Below are positions 17,103 to 27,800 of a stretch of DNA of 31,412 bases, in pieces; within the stretch, counting starts at the first letter, position 1; every line of letters starts with the position of its first letter. A program made the translations under genes and the position numbers. The stretch is from Ectocarpus siliculosus (lineage: Eukaryota; Sar; Phaeophyceae; Ectocarpales; Ectocarpaceae). A model generated the notes under the pieces. The model did no database searches. It was not told where the DNA came from and worked only from the letters and a program-made list of their open reading frames with translations. The stretch covers positions 363,772-395,183 of the forward strand of contig FN647684.1 in assembly GCA_000310025.1 (NCBI GenBank), read 5' to 3'.

Positions 17103-20100
17103 TTATGCGATGAGGCTAGTCGGGTACTCGCCCTCCTCGTCGTCATCTCCCGCGCCGCCGCCCCCGTCGCCGCCGCCGTCCGCCTCGTCCTCGAGGGCGT
17201 TCGTCGCAGATTCGAGCTCGATGTCCGACCCCATGTCGCTGCGAGGCGGAAAAGTAGACGGGCAACGTCGAGAGAACAGCAGTCGCCGGGTCATTCTTGT
17301 TTTGTTCCAGTCCACACGAACCAACTGACCAATACAAAAATCCTTCACGACCAACACTCGCCTCCCCAAACCTGAGGGGTTTCACAGAAAGGAGGGGTTT
17401 CACCGAAAGGAGCCGACGACACCTTGCAACCAGGCACCTAAGGGCGACGCAACTACATGACTGAAAAACGCGACCGAACTCATCTAATCGTCGATGCGCT
17501 ATTGATAAGAGAGTAGCAGCAGCTAACCGGCTGACTGACCTCAGTCTCGACACGGAGAGGTTGCTCTTGACCTCCCCCAGCTCGGCCTTGCCCACGAGGT
17601 TGCGCCACGCCAAGTGGCACTCGGACACCACCTTCATGGCGTAGGACCGCCCCATGCACCGCTCGTCCAGCGCGAACTTGTTCTCGGGCTTGCCATCGGG
17701 GACCTTGTACCTGCAAGAGAAAAACAACCAAAGTAAAAGTGAAGCAAGAAAATATACACAAAGCGAGACAACGAAGATAGATGGAAAAAAAAAAAAAGGA
17801 GAACCGGCGAATTCAAGCCTCAACAGGAGTGCGAAAAAAAAAGGCCGGGCTACGCTCTAATCACTCAAGGACACACGCGTTTCCAACCGCACAGCTGAGC
17901 CGTGTAATCCGCTTTTTTGAGGAAGCCAATACCACCATCAGCTCCGCAGGAGCATGCACCACGGTCGGTGTCAAAGGGACCGCAAATACAATAGCCTGCG
18001 ATGGAATCAAACCTACACGACAACGAGCAGGCCTCAATAGCCTGCGACGGAATCAAACCTGGTCCACGACAACGACCACCTCTCAATAGCCCCCGATGGA
18101 ACCAACCCAACCCGACCACGACCAACTTCCTCAGCAGCCCGCGGTGGAATCAAAACTACACGACAACGATCAACATCTCAGCAGCCCGCGCTGGAATCGA
18201 AACTACACGACAACGATCAACATCTCAACAGCCCGCGATGGAATCGAAACTACACGACATGGACCAAGACTCACGTGCGGAACCACTCGCGGATGGCGGG
18301 CACGACGCCGGGAAGAAGGCGCTCGACGTCCTCAACGTCGTTAAGCTCCGGCGCCCATCGGTCCTCCCTGTCAATTACGATTACCTTCCAGTCCGTCTCG
18401 TCTGATACAATTTAGAATGGTCATCAGCACAGAGTAGTGGAAGAGGAAAGAGGCAGGGTCAGACACGTTGATCATCAACAAGAGTGTCGTTGATGCTGTT
18501 TGGGTTATAACTGAAATGTGCTGCAGCCACACGTGCGCCCAGAAAAAACGTCGTGTACGGATACAAATCAACCTAAACGATGGTTGAAAGCTGGGAAACG
18601 CGGGAGGAAGGTCGCCGCCGAGAACAGCACATACCGTTTCAATGAAACAAAGACAATCTGTACCAGACCTGACCACATTGCGAGTGCATGCTTCAACAAT
18701 TTCGATCTCGGTTACCGCTTGCCGCAGTTGCTGACCAAAGTTCGGGCGCAAAACCACTGCTCCGTACTTCGCAGCGCACAGAATCTCTCTCTCTCTCTCT
18801 CTCTCTGCTTTTCGGGTCGATCACATCGACACGCCTACTTCTCCTCCAGAACACCTTCAACTAGAAGCCTCTTCCAAACACACGACAACACCCCATTTCT
18901 TTTCCTCTCCCCCTTACCTTCGTCGATCATGGCCAGCACGCCGAGCACCTTCACCTGCCGCACGTCCCCCGTCGCAACGATCCGCAGCCCGATCTCACAC
19001 ACGTCCAGCGGATCGTTGTCCCCGGGGAACTTGGTGTCCGGGTGCACGTGCTCCGGGTCCTCCCACGTTCGCGGGAAGCACCCGTAGTTGAAGAATATGT
19101 CGCCCTGGCGATTAGTCACGTAATTGAAGGGAGGGGGGCACCGCGGGGGGTACTCCCATTGAATGCATGCTTGCTTACACCGCAGCCATGTGTTTGACCA
19201 TTGAATCATGGGTACTGCGACTGAGTGCTTGCTTGCTTACACCGAGGCCATGTGTTTGAGCGTCGATCATGCATGTCCTGCAAGGGTCGGGGGAAGAAGC
19301 CGCAGTAGCAACAGAAACTCATTCAAGACCCCCCCCCCCCCCCCCCCGTCGCAGAAGTCCAGAGCCACCAAAACTTGTCGAGCGTGCGCGCCTCCTCCGC
19401 GTGTGTACCTTCTTGAACTCCCGCAGCAGCCCCTTCTTGGTGTCCTGCTTGATGGGGTTCCCGACCTCGTTGGTGGCGATCTCGAACTTCTTGCGGGAGC
19501 AGCGGGGGATCTCGCACACGAAGTTGAGGTGGCCGGTGCACTTCTCCGCCTCGTCGCGCACGTAGAGGGGGATGTCGTGCCAGACGGATATCACCTGCTG
19601 GCTGCTCACGCGCGCGCGTGCGGCAAGGCGACGCAGCGTTGCGCACGGCGAACAAAAAAAAGGGTGTTCGTGGCAAAGGGGGGAAGGACAACGATGGGTA
19701 AGGGATGGTGTGCTATTCCCGCGACACGGAATGATATCCTCGGTAAGACCGCTACAACTGAGAGTGTTTGTCCAGAGCAGGATTCATCGAAAGCGAAACA
19801 AACGGCCGGCATCCCTCGTGTGGGTGTCGGTGTGCGGGCGAGTCGAAGAAAGGAAACAGCTCGAACGTTGGCGGTGCCTCAGCAGGGTTGAGAGCAAAAT
19901 TCACAAAAATTGGACATCAAAGAAGGAGCTTCGCGGGGGGGGAAAGATACTCCTGCACTTTCAACTCCCACGCGGCTGACTTGTTTCGTGCCCTTCCGCT
20001 TGCCGCTACATGTGCAAATAAATCTTCGAAGCGGAGGGGCGCTGAACGCATGTGGGACACTGGCGACAAACTGCCCACGCGATAGTACATTCACGCAAGG

Positions 20101-20180
20101 AAAGAGCATATCCCGGCAACAACAACAACGACGACAGCATTCTACATGGCAACAGCAACAACAACAACAGCAGCAGCAGT

Positions 20181-20212
<32 letters not shown>

Positions 20213-20399
20213 GCTGCCTTGTTGCTGCACTGCACTGCACTGCACGGTACCTGTGAGCGTGTTCCGCCATGGCGAAGCGGAGGCGGTAGTCTAGCGTCCC
20301 TTCCTCCCCGCTCTCGAAGATGTTGAGCTTGTCTTCGGCGGAGGCGGCCGGCACGCCCATGTCCGTCAGGCTCGTCGTCGAGGAACCGCTGCGCTTCAT
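17103..20399 (-). CDS. IPP: soluble inorganic pyrophosphatase (family I)
   Basis: The enzyme hydrolyses pyrophosphate to two phosphates with Mg2+, pulling biosynthetic reactions forward. Exons on - are 20399-20251, 19601-19409, 19104-18918, 18401-18275, 17710-17540 and 17238-17103; phases agree and they sum to 963 nt (320 aa). Family features in order are [48 protein letters not shown], the signature [11 protein letters not shown] (Asp143, Asp145, Asp148), [14 protein letters not shown] (Asp175 and Asp180, spaced as the remaining metal ligands), and [14 protein letters not shown]. All five metal-binding Asp are present, so the enzyme should be active. The C-terminus (276-320) is an unusual acidic, Gly-rich tail. 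No targeting peptide is seen from the chosen ATG, suggesting a cytosolic enzyme. However, the frame stays open upstream to a good acceptor (CTCTTCTTGACAG, near 20479), so an additional 5' exon is possible. The exon 1/2 junction uses a weak acceptor chosen for phase. Confidence 0.95.
17375..17410. repeat. two-copy 18-bp tandem duplication
   Basis: Units AGGGGTTTCACAGAAAGG (17375-17392) and AGGGGTTTCACCGAAAGG (17393-17410) differ by one base. They lie in the last intron of the pyrophosphatase gene. Confidence 0.85.
17989..18271. repeat. six-unit minisatellite, period 46-49 bp
   Basis: Units start at 17989, 18035, 18084, 18132, 18179 and 18226. Each begins like CAATAGCCTGCGATGGAATC or CAGCAGCCCGCG and has a CTACACGACAACGA-like second half. 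Units 4 and 5 are nearly identical. The array fills the donor side of intron 4 of the pyrophosphatase gene. The donor GTGAGT (18274-18269 on -) falls in the last unit and flanking bases. Imperfect units without unique spacers exclude a CRISPR array. Confidence 0.9.
18784..18806. repeat. CT dinucleotide microsatellite
   Basis: A pure run of about 11 TC/CT units in intron 3 of the pyrophosphatase gene. Confidence 0.85.
19148..19270. repeat. two-copy 62-bp tandem duplication
   Basis: Copy 1 (19148-19209) and copy 2 (19210-19270) both start GGGTACT and contain TGCTTGCTTACACCG then GCCATGTGTTTGA and end near ATCAT. They differ at several positions, so the duplication is older than the others here. 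It lies in intron 2 of the pyrophosphatase gene. A run of about 19 C follows at 19329-19347. Confidence 0.8.
20117..20210. repeat. compound AAC/ACG/AGC trinucleotide repeat
   Basis: A run of CAACAACAACGACGACAGC, a short break, then AACAGCAACAACAAC passing into AGCAGCAGCAGTAGCAGC. It occupies the donor side of intron 1 of the pyrophosphatase gene. Confidence 0.85.
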
Positions 20400-21770
20400 G
20401 TTTGATTCTAGAGAGGCTTTGATTGTCTCAACTCCTGGTGCTTCCTTGCCCTCGCTGTCTCGCTCTGCTTGTGTCTGTTTCCTGTCAAGAAGAGCGCGGG
20501 GCGAACAAGGCGGACACAGTTAAGATCAATCGCAACATCATGGCATGACAACGTAACACTTGGTGCTTGGAAGCGCACACGTGTGTTCATGGATAGCAAC
20601 GGGCTGATTTTGCGGGAAAATAAATATTCTGAACGCAGCACCGCGCGCGAGGCCGTCATCCGCTGTACAAAAATGGAAGATAACACTTGGCAGATTCAAG
20701 GAGGAGGCGGCGAATCACGATTACCACTCCGTTTTGAAGGTTCACTCTCGACCGATCGCCACCGATACTTGTACATAAAAATCAACGTCGAAAGCGGTCG
20801 AGTGTGATCAGCGATTGCTCTCAACGCCCTCCGACAGCAACAACGAAGACAGGGGTGGGATGCGGGGGGAAATGTAACTTTCTAGAACACGCTGGAAATT
20901 TTCTGCGGCAAGACCTTCGTAGATACGTATCATACGACGGTTTGAATGTCACAACAGCGATTCGCCGGCATGTACCTACGGAATGTGGTGGATAAATTTG
21001 TCACCAACACACAATGCAGGGAAGCGCTGATTGTTAGCAAAAAGAGTTACCGAGGTAAAGAAGCAAAACGCTCACACCGCCGTCCGTGGCCGAACACCAG
21101 TCAGTAAAGGCGGGATTGTCAACAAGACACATGGCCAAGTGACCAATCATCCGGAAGTTACTGCTGTGCGTTCATCGATTCGTCGCTCTTTTCTCCGTCC
21201 CCGGGCCGACACCGACAACAACACCAAGGGCAGGGAGGGAAAGAAGCCTACCGCGGAACGCTCCAGTACGAAGGACGTTGCTCAACCGCAGCCAGTCAAG
21301 TGCTGTGTACGTGCTGCGCCTCTCTGTGTTTGCATGCACAGACACGTCATCGACTACGTATACGTGGTGTTCTCCTGCTGCGGTTATGCCGACCGTGGCG
21401 GAATGTTCCAATAGGAATGTTCGAATCATTTTCGGGAAATCTCGTCCTGATCATAATTTGCTGGATAATTTCGCTTGGTGTGTGCGTGTGTATGTATGAA
21501 GAGCAGTATTCATCAACCGCTGTTGCTGCTGATGTCAAGAAGATGACAGGAGTTCGGTGGTTGCCTTATCACGGTGTAGGTTGTGTGCTGTTCGCTGCTC
21601 TGTCGGTTGTGGTGGGGCTATGTAGCGATGTCGGCGTCTGCTCATATCATCAACCTTTTTCGTGTCCGAGAAGCTGCAATTCGGGGGGCGTGTGCGCCCG
21701 ACTACATGTAGGTATTTTATCCCATGAGAGGCATCGCCCCGCTTGCGTTGTTGCATGAGAGGCCTCCGCC
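20400..21770. other. upstream/promoter interval, no certain gene
   Basis: This region lies 5' of the pyrophosphatase gene on - and 5' of the small + gene. On the - strand, 20479-20400 stays open in frame with the pyrophosphatase ATG behind a polypyrimidine acceptor, so part of it is 5' untranslated exon or N-terminal coding sequence. The rest has no recognisable coding region. A promoter can be expected but no clear element was found. Confidence 0.45.
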
Positions 21771-22307
21771 ATGACGACGGCGTCCACATCAAACACCGAC
21801 ACGACAGCGGAATGCCTCTGCGGTGCGCCAATCGAAAGGCGAGAACCTTTCTTTCGGGTAGTCTACGCGCACCTGCTGCCCCCATCTGAGTTGTTGGCAC
21901 ACCACACCAACAAGCAGATCATTTTCCCTCTTGACTCCTTGCGCGTCTACGCACACACCAACAGGAGAGAGCGATAAGCTACACGGGGGTGCCCAGAGCA
22001 AGGGGTTTTTGCCATTGTGGGCGCCCCCAGCGACAACTGCAGGGAATTCGTGAGAGAGGGGACCATTAGCGTCGAACCGGCACCACACCCATTGCTTGCT
22101 GCATGGAAGTAGTGCGTGCGTTGTGGCTCTTTGTCTGTCTTTTCTCCCTCTCAGTCCGTCCAAGACGAGAGCTGTATTGCTGGCGCCCTCACCTCAAAGC
22201 TCCGTGACGCAAACAAGCTGGTGCCAAAGACTCACCTGTGTGCGGTAGACAAATTGCCTCGTGTAGCGTTCCTTGAGATCCGTGGGCTTCCTGTGTGTAT
22301 GGGGTGA
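21771..22307 (+). CDS. possible small two-exon protein of unknown function
   Basis: Exon 1 is 21771-21857 and exon 2 is 22155-22307, joined at phase 0 to give 79 aa. The protein starts MTTASTSNTDTTAECLCGAP, continues IERREPFFR, then SVQDESCIAGALTSKLRDAN, and ends LEIRGLPVCMG. An in-frame TGA 18 bp upstream of the ATG and a GCC-rich start context support this start. The acceptor has a strong pyrimidine tract (CTTTTCTCCCTCTCAG), but the donor (CGG/GTAGTC) is weak. I recognise no family. Four Cys (two as CLC near the N-terminus) may matter. It could be a chance pair of open frames. Confidence 0.33.
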
Positions 22308-23587
22308 GGCAAAGGCAGAGTGGCAAGTGCAAGTCGTGCGTGGGCGTGCTGCGTGCTGCTGCCGTAGGGGCTCCGCGCATCATGAATCATGTCTCACCCC
22401 CGCAAAAAGTTCTCCCCGCATTGTTACTCTTTACATGAAACGCTTGCCATCGCCCGCCGTGGTTGAACGACCGTTTGTGATCTTATCTGCAAGTAGTACT
22501 ACATTGCGTCTTCGTGAATCAGCTGGTCAGTAGAACCTGCGCTGTGCAATTCGTTCATGTATCATGTTCCTACGAAATGCCAACGCGCAACCAACAATTA
22601 TACTCTCTTGTGTGTACGGAGCGCAAAGAGCCAAGAACCTTGTATTGCTCGTATCGTACAATAGGCGCTCCGTCGGGCGCACACGCCTAAAGAGCAATGC
22701 ATTTTTATGCCTTGTTGTCTTCCGGATGGACGGGGAAAGAAGTACATACATGTATTTTGGTCGTTCGTTACTCATTCCCTCCGGCACGATGTACTGATCC
22801 CTCCATATATATTCCCCCGGCATATTCGTCTCGCTTTTTCCTCCATGTGTGAAGAACACAACGAACGAACGTCGAGCATGTCGACTCGCATTGTTTCTCC
22901 CATTTGAATTGTTGCTTGATCGAAGCTGGCGCTGGTTGGTTTTTGTTTAATTTATCGTTCTGACCGCTACCCGGTACCTCTGCCCCCCTCCCGCACTCTT
23001 CAGCGGAAGGAAATGGACTTTGTTGACTACGAGCTTACTTCAGTACTCAAATCACGAGTACTGCTGTAGTGTACAGTAGATAGAGCGCAAAAAAGGTAAA
23101 AAAACGGGCACTCACAAGTAAAATCTTCAACGGTAGAAAGACGCAGTCTTACGGTCTTCGCGGGCGAAATTCTGCAATCACGCCACACTCACTGGTCGCC
23201 TCTTACACAGAAAAACAAATCGTCTACATTGTCTATGGAGACTATCTGCCCGAGAGTGCTTCTATTGTACCAATTTTGCGCAAAGACCATCCCTTCTTCT
23301 TCGTTTCATGCGACTCAGGTAGACGTGGCTCAGCGCAAGGACTTCAAGGAACATTGGTAAAAGGGACGCATATTATTCGGTAGAAGGTCGAGCTACAGCA
23401 GTCGCCCGAAGTAAACAAAATGAACACGAGTCGCACGCTGTACCCCCGCCAACCTGTCTGTCTGTGTTCTCGTGGGTGTTAGACCAGTGTACACATCAAC
23501 CGTTTATGAAAACCAAAATTTTATCGTTACGAGCAACAAGGGTTATTATGCGCACCGCATCTCAACCTGCCTCCCTTAGATACTCAC
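22308..23587. other. intergenic stretch, no gene recognised
   Basis: AT-richer than its surroundings, with only short open frames and no motif. It may contain the 3' exon(s) of the - gene fragment at 23789-23588. One candidate starts at 23341 (acceptor TTCCTTGAAG), adds about 28 codons in the right phase and ends in a stop, but support is weak. Confidence 0.4.
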
Positions 23588-23789
23588 GATACCACTTTTG
23601 GACGCAGACGGGACAAAATAAGTCGATAAGTTGATTCCGGTCCTCATGGGGGGGAAGGCTGACCTCGCCAAGCACCGGTTCTCCTCTATAGTCGTCTGCT
23701 CTCGCTATCAGCAAAAAACCACCGCCGTCGCCTCCCCCCCCTCCCCCCACTAAAACCCCCCGATACTTACCATCGCGCTTTTGCTTCAT
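23588..23789 (-). CDS. partial gene of unknown function, two exons
   Basis: On -, ATG 23789 opens a 19-nt exon (to 23771) ending GATG before a near-consensus donor GTAAGTAT. A second exon, 23704-23588, has a good acceptor (TTTTTTGCTGATAG), correct phase, and another strong donor GTGAGTATC. The joined peptide starts MKQKRDARADDYRGEPVLGE and continues to NQLIDLFCPVCVQKWYR. I recognise no family. CPVC could be half of a zinc site. The 3' end is not resolved. It could also be an internal part of a longer transcript, since it lies about 1 kb downstream of the metallopeptidase on the same strand. Confidence 0.38.
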
Positions 23790-24044
23790 TGCACCGCCAA
23801 CTTGTCTTGTTCGTATCAGAGACGATCATAGCGATTATGGTGGTATGCACTTCTCCACCACCGCCTACTACGACGGTTGATCGCCTGTCTTGCCGCCCCT
23901 TCTATTCCCGTCCGCCGCTTCTCACGTCCCATGGCCGACCGAAAAAACGGCATGGTGCCAATTTCCGCCACATGTGAGACTAGTCAGGGAGCTGTTCGGG
24001 CAGGGCTGTTGGCAGTCGGAGTCCGGGGTGTAGAGGAGCACACA

Positions 24045-24063
24045 GGGGGGGGGGGGGGGGGGG
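24045..24063. repeat. poly-G tract
   Basis: An uninterrupted run of about 19 G followed by GCGCGGGGGGG. Length is unreliable in raw sequence. Confidence 0.75.
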
Positions 24064-24311
24064 CGCGGGGGGGTGAGTGGCCATGTAGGTGAATGGGGAA
24101 CGAGTGAGCGCGTTCGGGAGAGATAAAAAAAGGGTGCAAGGGGAAGAGCGGGTACACTGGTTCCACCAGTGCGTGCAATCAACCTTTCCTGAAACACTGT
24201 CCCAGTGTAGAGGTCGTGTACAGCACAAGACCTACGTTTCGAGTGCAGAAAGTCAAGCAAGTGGATGACGCCAAAGAACACATTGGTTCACTGCGATGTG
24301 TTAGTATTCCC

Positions 24312-24355
24312 CCGTGACCACCCACGGAGGTTGCCGTGCCCACCCACGGTAGTTA
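24312..24355. repeat. two-copy 22-bp tandem repeat
   Basis: Units CCGTGACCACCCACGGAGGTTG and CCGTGCCCACCCACGGTAGTTA abut head to tail. Each is also a small imperfect palindrome (CCGTG versus CACGG). Confidence 0.7.
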
Positions 24356-24831
24356 CTGATTTCTGGGGACTATGTTAACCCAGGGACCGATGCAGATGAT
24401 ATATAACCTTGATTAACACACACACGTGCTCTTCCAGCACGGACCGAAGTCACTACAGGTCCTGTTTCAGTGAATACATGCGCGGGCTCCCACGAGGGGC
24501 CCCGCACTTGGATTCCCAACAGTATACCCCCACACACACACATACTCTGCAGATCGGATCTTGTATCCAAGTACCCCAAACACGATGAAGAGTTTTTGAC
24601 CAGGAATGGTGGTACTGAATCCTCCCAATGGATGCATATGTCTGGTACGTGAAAAGAACCTCAACAAAAATCAATAGCAACGACAACAGAAACAGCAACA
24701 ACAACCGTTTTAGCAGCAGCAACAACAACCATAACAGCGAAAACTACATCATTACCAGCAACACCGCCAGCCCCAGCAACGATACCAGCAAAAGCGATGG
24801 CAAACGATGTTTCCCCCTCCCTTCCTCTTAC

Positions 24832-27800
24832 CAGAGCACAATCTGCCCTCGTCGCCAGGCTGGAATCGCTCGGGAGCCTATCGCCGCACGAGCACATGGA
24901 GCCGAACTCAAGCGCGTAGTACGCGAAACTAGCAGCCTTGCAGTGCTCCCGGCAGCCCTCGGGGCTGGTGCCTTCGTAGTCGACAAGCGGGACGTTCGCC
25001 AGCTCCAACTCGGACCAAGAGTGCCTGTAGCACCCTTGATATTCACCACTGTTGACGTGCGTGCGGTTTGTGTGTAGGGGGGGGACGGGACACAAAGAAA
25101 GAAGAGGAATGCATCATCAGTCAAAGCAGGAGGTTTACAGTAGTCTGACCCGCAGCAAAGTGCTTGTGATTAGATGGAATGCGTCAGCTCTCGTCTGCCA
25201 ACACCATGATGCTCCAATGGTACTACCAGCGAACGAGAGGGGCGGCAGCGTTTAAGGGGGGCCAAAACGTGTTTGTTATGTGGTACCAATTCTATCTGAA
25301 ACGCTGCGCCCTATGCATACGGAAGTCATTTGTTTCCGAAGGCCGCACATGTCATCCGAAGGTAGGATACGTTCTATGAGTCTTTGTCTGCGTGCTGTGT
25401 CGTCCACAAAGTTCGCTGCGGTATGCATAGGTGCGTGAAACGGGTTGGAAACGAGACAGTCGTGGGGACTTTTCTACCTAGGAATGACTTCTACACTGAC
25501 TGTGTAGGTTCATCGCTACAGGCATGCGTCGTGTCCGCCGTTGGGGGGGGTGGAGGGTTTCAGGGCCTCTCACGGCTTCTCATGGGGGTGGGGCAAAAAT
25601 AGCTCATCTTGAGGGACTGCACTGCAACGCAAACGCCGCTGGCAAAAATAAGGTATTACTAGTCATGCCGTTGAAAGAGATCGTGTGTTCGAGCAGAAAC
25701 AGTGTAGAGATCCAAAACCAACGGATTTCATCGGGACACGAGCCTAGGTTGTCTGCAAATCATCAAGAGCGGCGCTTAGGGTTAGCTATTCTTGTGTACG
25801 CTGTCTCCTCTCAATGCACGCTGCCACGCACTTTGAGCCGTCGGTGCGCGATGTTGGTGTCGGCGCGTCTTGCTGCTGCTGCCGTCCTTCTTCCTGTTGC
25901 TTCTGCTGCTGCTGCTGAGAGGGCGTCTTTGAGGAAGCTGAGTCGTAAGCAACTTCGGTGCGATCCCTGAAGTTGACCACGGTTGACTGGAGGGGGTGAC
26001 CGCGACAACGACGCCAACGAGACACACGCCGGCACGGGTAGGGTATGCAAGAAACGAACCATGAGAGCAGGCATGGGGAGAGCAGGTTCAGGTGCGACAA
26101 GAGATCGAAGACGCAGAGAGGACCGCAGAAGGACAATCGCAAGATCGACCAAGGGTGCTATTCACGCATTCGGGTGGATGGACACTTGTAGTTGACCTGC
26201 ACCCTCTCCCGGTTCGTTTGTCTCTTTATCTGCCCTGCTCTGTTGCTGTATCGCTCTTGTAGGTAAACCCACCCGCAATATTCCCTCATCTTGCCAAAAT
26301 GTGTCTCTTACTACACTGTGAAAACACATGCGGCACTTTCTCAGCTGTGTCTCTATCTATCGACTCTGTGTACCTTTCTGTACCCCCTTTACCCCCCACC
26401 CCGCAACCCTTCCCCTTACCAGACTCTCTTCGATGACGCGAGCATTGTCCGTCGATGTCGTCCCCAAACTCTTACTCGCGTACGTCTTGTCCTGGGTAGA
26501 GAACATGGCCACCCGAGGTGCTTGCAGGCACCCAGTCTCGTAGGCCATAATGGTACGATACCTTACCCCGGGTTGGACCGACATCATGCCAGCATGTTCA
26601 GCAATCGATCGCGAGGCGGTCGTGGTGGTGGCGGGTGGTGACGGGGGTTACTGGGGAGAGTAGAAACGTTTCTATATACTTTCTTGTACACGGCTTGAGC
26701 GAGTAAATTTTTGTTCTCTTCGCCGGGATTGGACTTTGCTGCGCGACCCGCGTTTAACGAGGTTTGGCAGTATTGGTAGTTGACATCCTTGCGCGATTCG
26801 TCCGGTAAGCGTAGTGCGAGAAGGAGTTGTGACCCATACACGTGGGGCGATGACACTAAGACGGAAACGACCGAACTGCGCGGGTGGGAGACAAGAACGT
26901 CGCTGCATGCTCTGCGGCCAGCCGAGCCCACTGGATGCCCCACGCTGGGGACGAACTTGTCGGGAGCAACAAGCACGGGACTATGACAGGCGCGAAGCTT
27001 TTCCATGATCTCTTAAAGGAAGCACCTCTACTGCAGTACGTCGTCTGCTTCATGGGGGCTCCAAGTACTTTCTTTCACCAGGGGTGGGCGGATACTTGTC
27101 GAGCTTGCAGAGGAAACGCCAACACGATGCAACGGGCAGAGCAAACAACCCTAACTCACGGGGTGTCACCGGTGCAGTACCGCTGCGCGTGGGCGTAGTC
27201 GTGCTCGCTGGACGTGTCCTCCCGGTTGTGGTTGGCCCCCATGTTGTGCCCGATCTCGTGAATGTGCGACAAGTTGTCGAGGCAGTGCGTGTGGACGATG
27301 GAGTACCCGAACCCCTCGAAAGCCGCTCTCGGGGTAGCCATGACGTACCTTGAGACAACGACAACAACGACAACACGGCAGGAGAAGCCGTTGGTGAACA
27401 CAACATCGTTGTATCTACGCTGCCCAGGGAGCGTGAGTGACCCCTACTGTAGAGCGTAGATAACACATTCAAAGACGTGGTCACGGTGTTAAATGGGCCG
27501 ATAATAGTGGAGAGTCTGATATAATGTGCTGTCAAGGGGGGCTAAGTGGAGAAAACACCAGGAGAGGTTTAGTCCAAGGGAGACTGCTTTGTTCCGAAGT
27601 CAAAGGTAGGAGCATTGCCTCTTTGATTCGCCGAAAGTATCGCACGGGTGCCGGGTTCGTTAGACGGCGTGTCTCAGTACGATATGCCGAGGGATCAGCA
27701 GCCAATCTGCTGCGGTAGCTTCAATTTGTTCCCCAAGATAAGGGTGTTATTGGTCGTCACAAGACGGCCGTCTGGCAAGACTACAGGGAGAGGCGGAACG

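Larger units (their letters stand above)
23790..24831. other. stretch downstream of the WSC exon, no certain gene
   Basis: It should hold the end of the metallopeptidase gene but no exon could be assigned. The final Cys-containing part of a WSC domain (C-x-G-D then CGG) was looked for on the - strand and not found. Present are a run of about 19 G (24045-24063), a two-copy 22-bp repeat (24312-24355), a short CA tract near 24531-24542 and AAC/AGC-rich sequence at about 24670-24790. Confidence 0.45.

Noticed and set aside
17989-18271. CRISPR-like regular spacing
   Set aside because: Units diverge along their whole length and have no unique spacers; this is a minisatellite in a nuclear intron.
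26584-27006. 140-codon open frame on - in a metallopeptidase intron
   Set aside because: Direct splicing of 27160 to 26561 restores phase and the expected zinc-motif to Met-turn layout.
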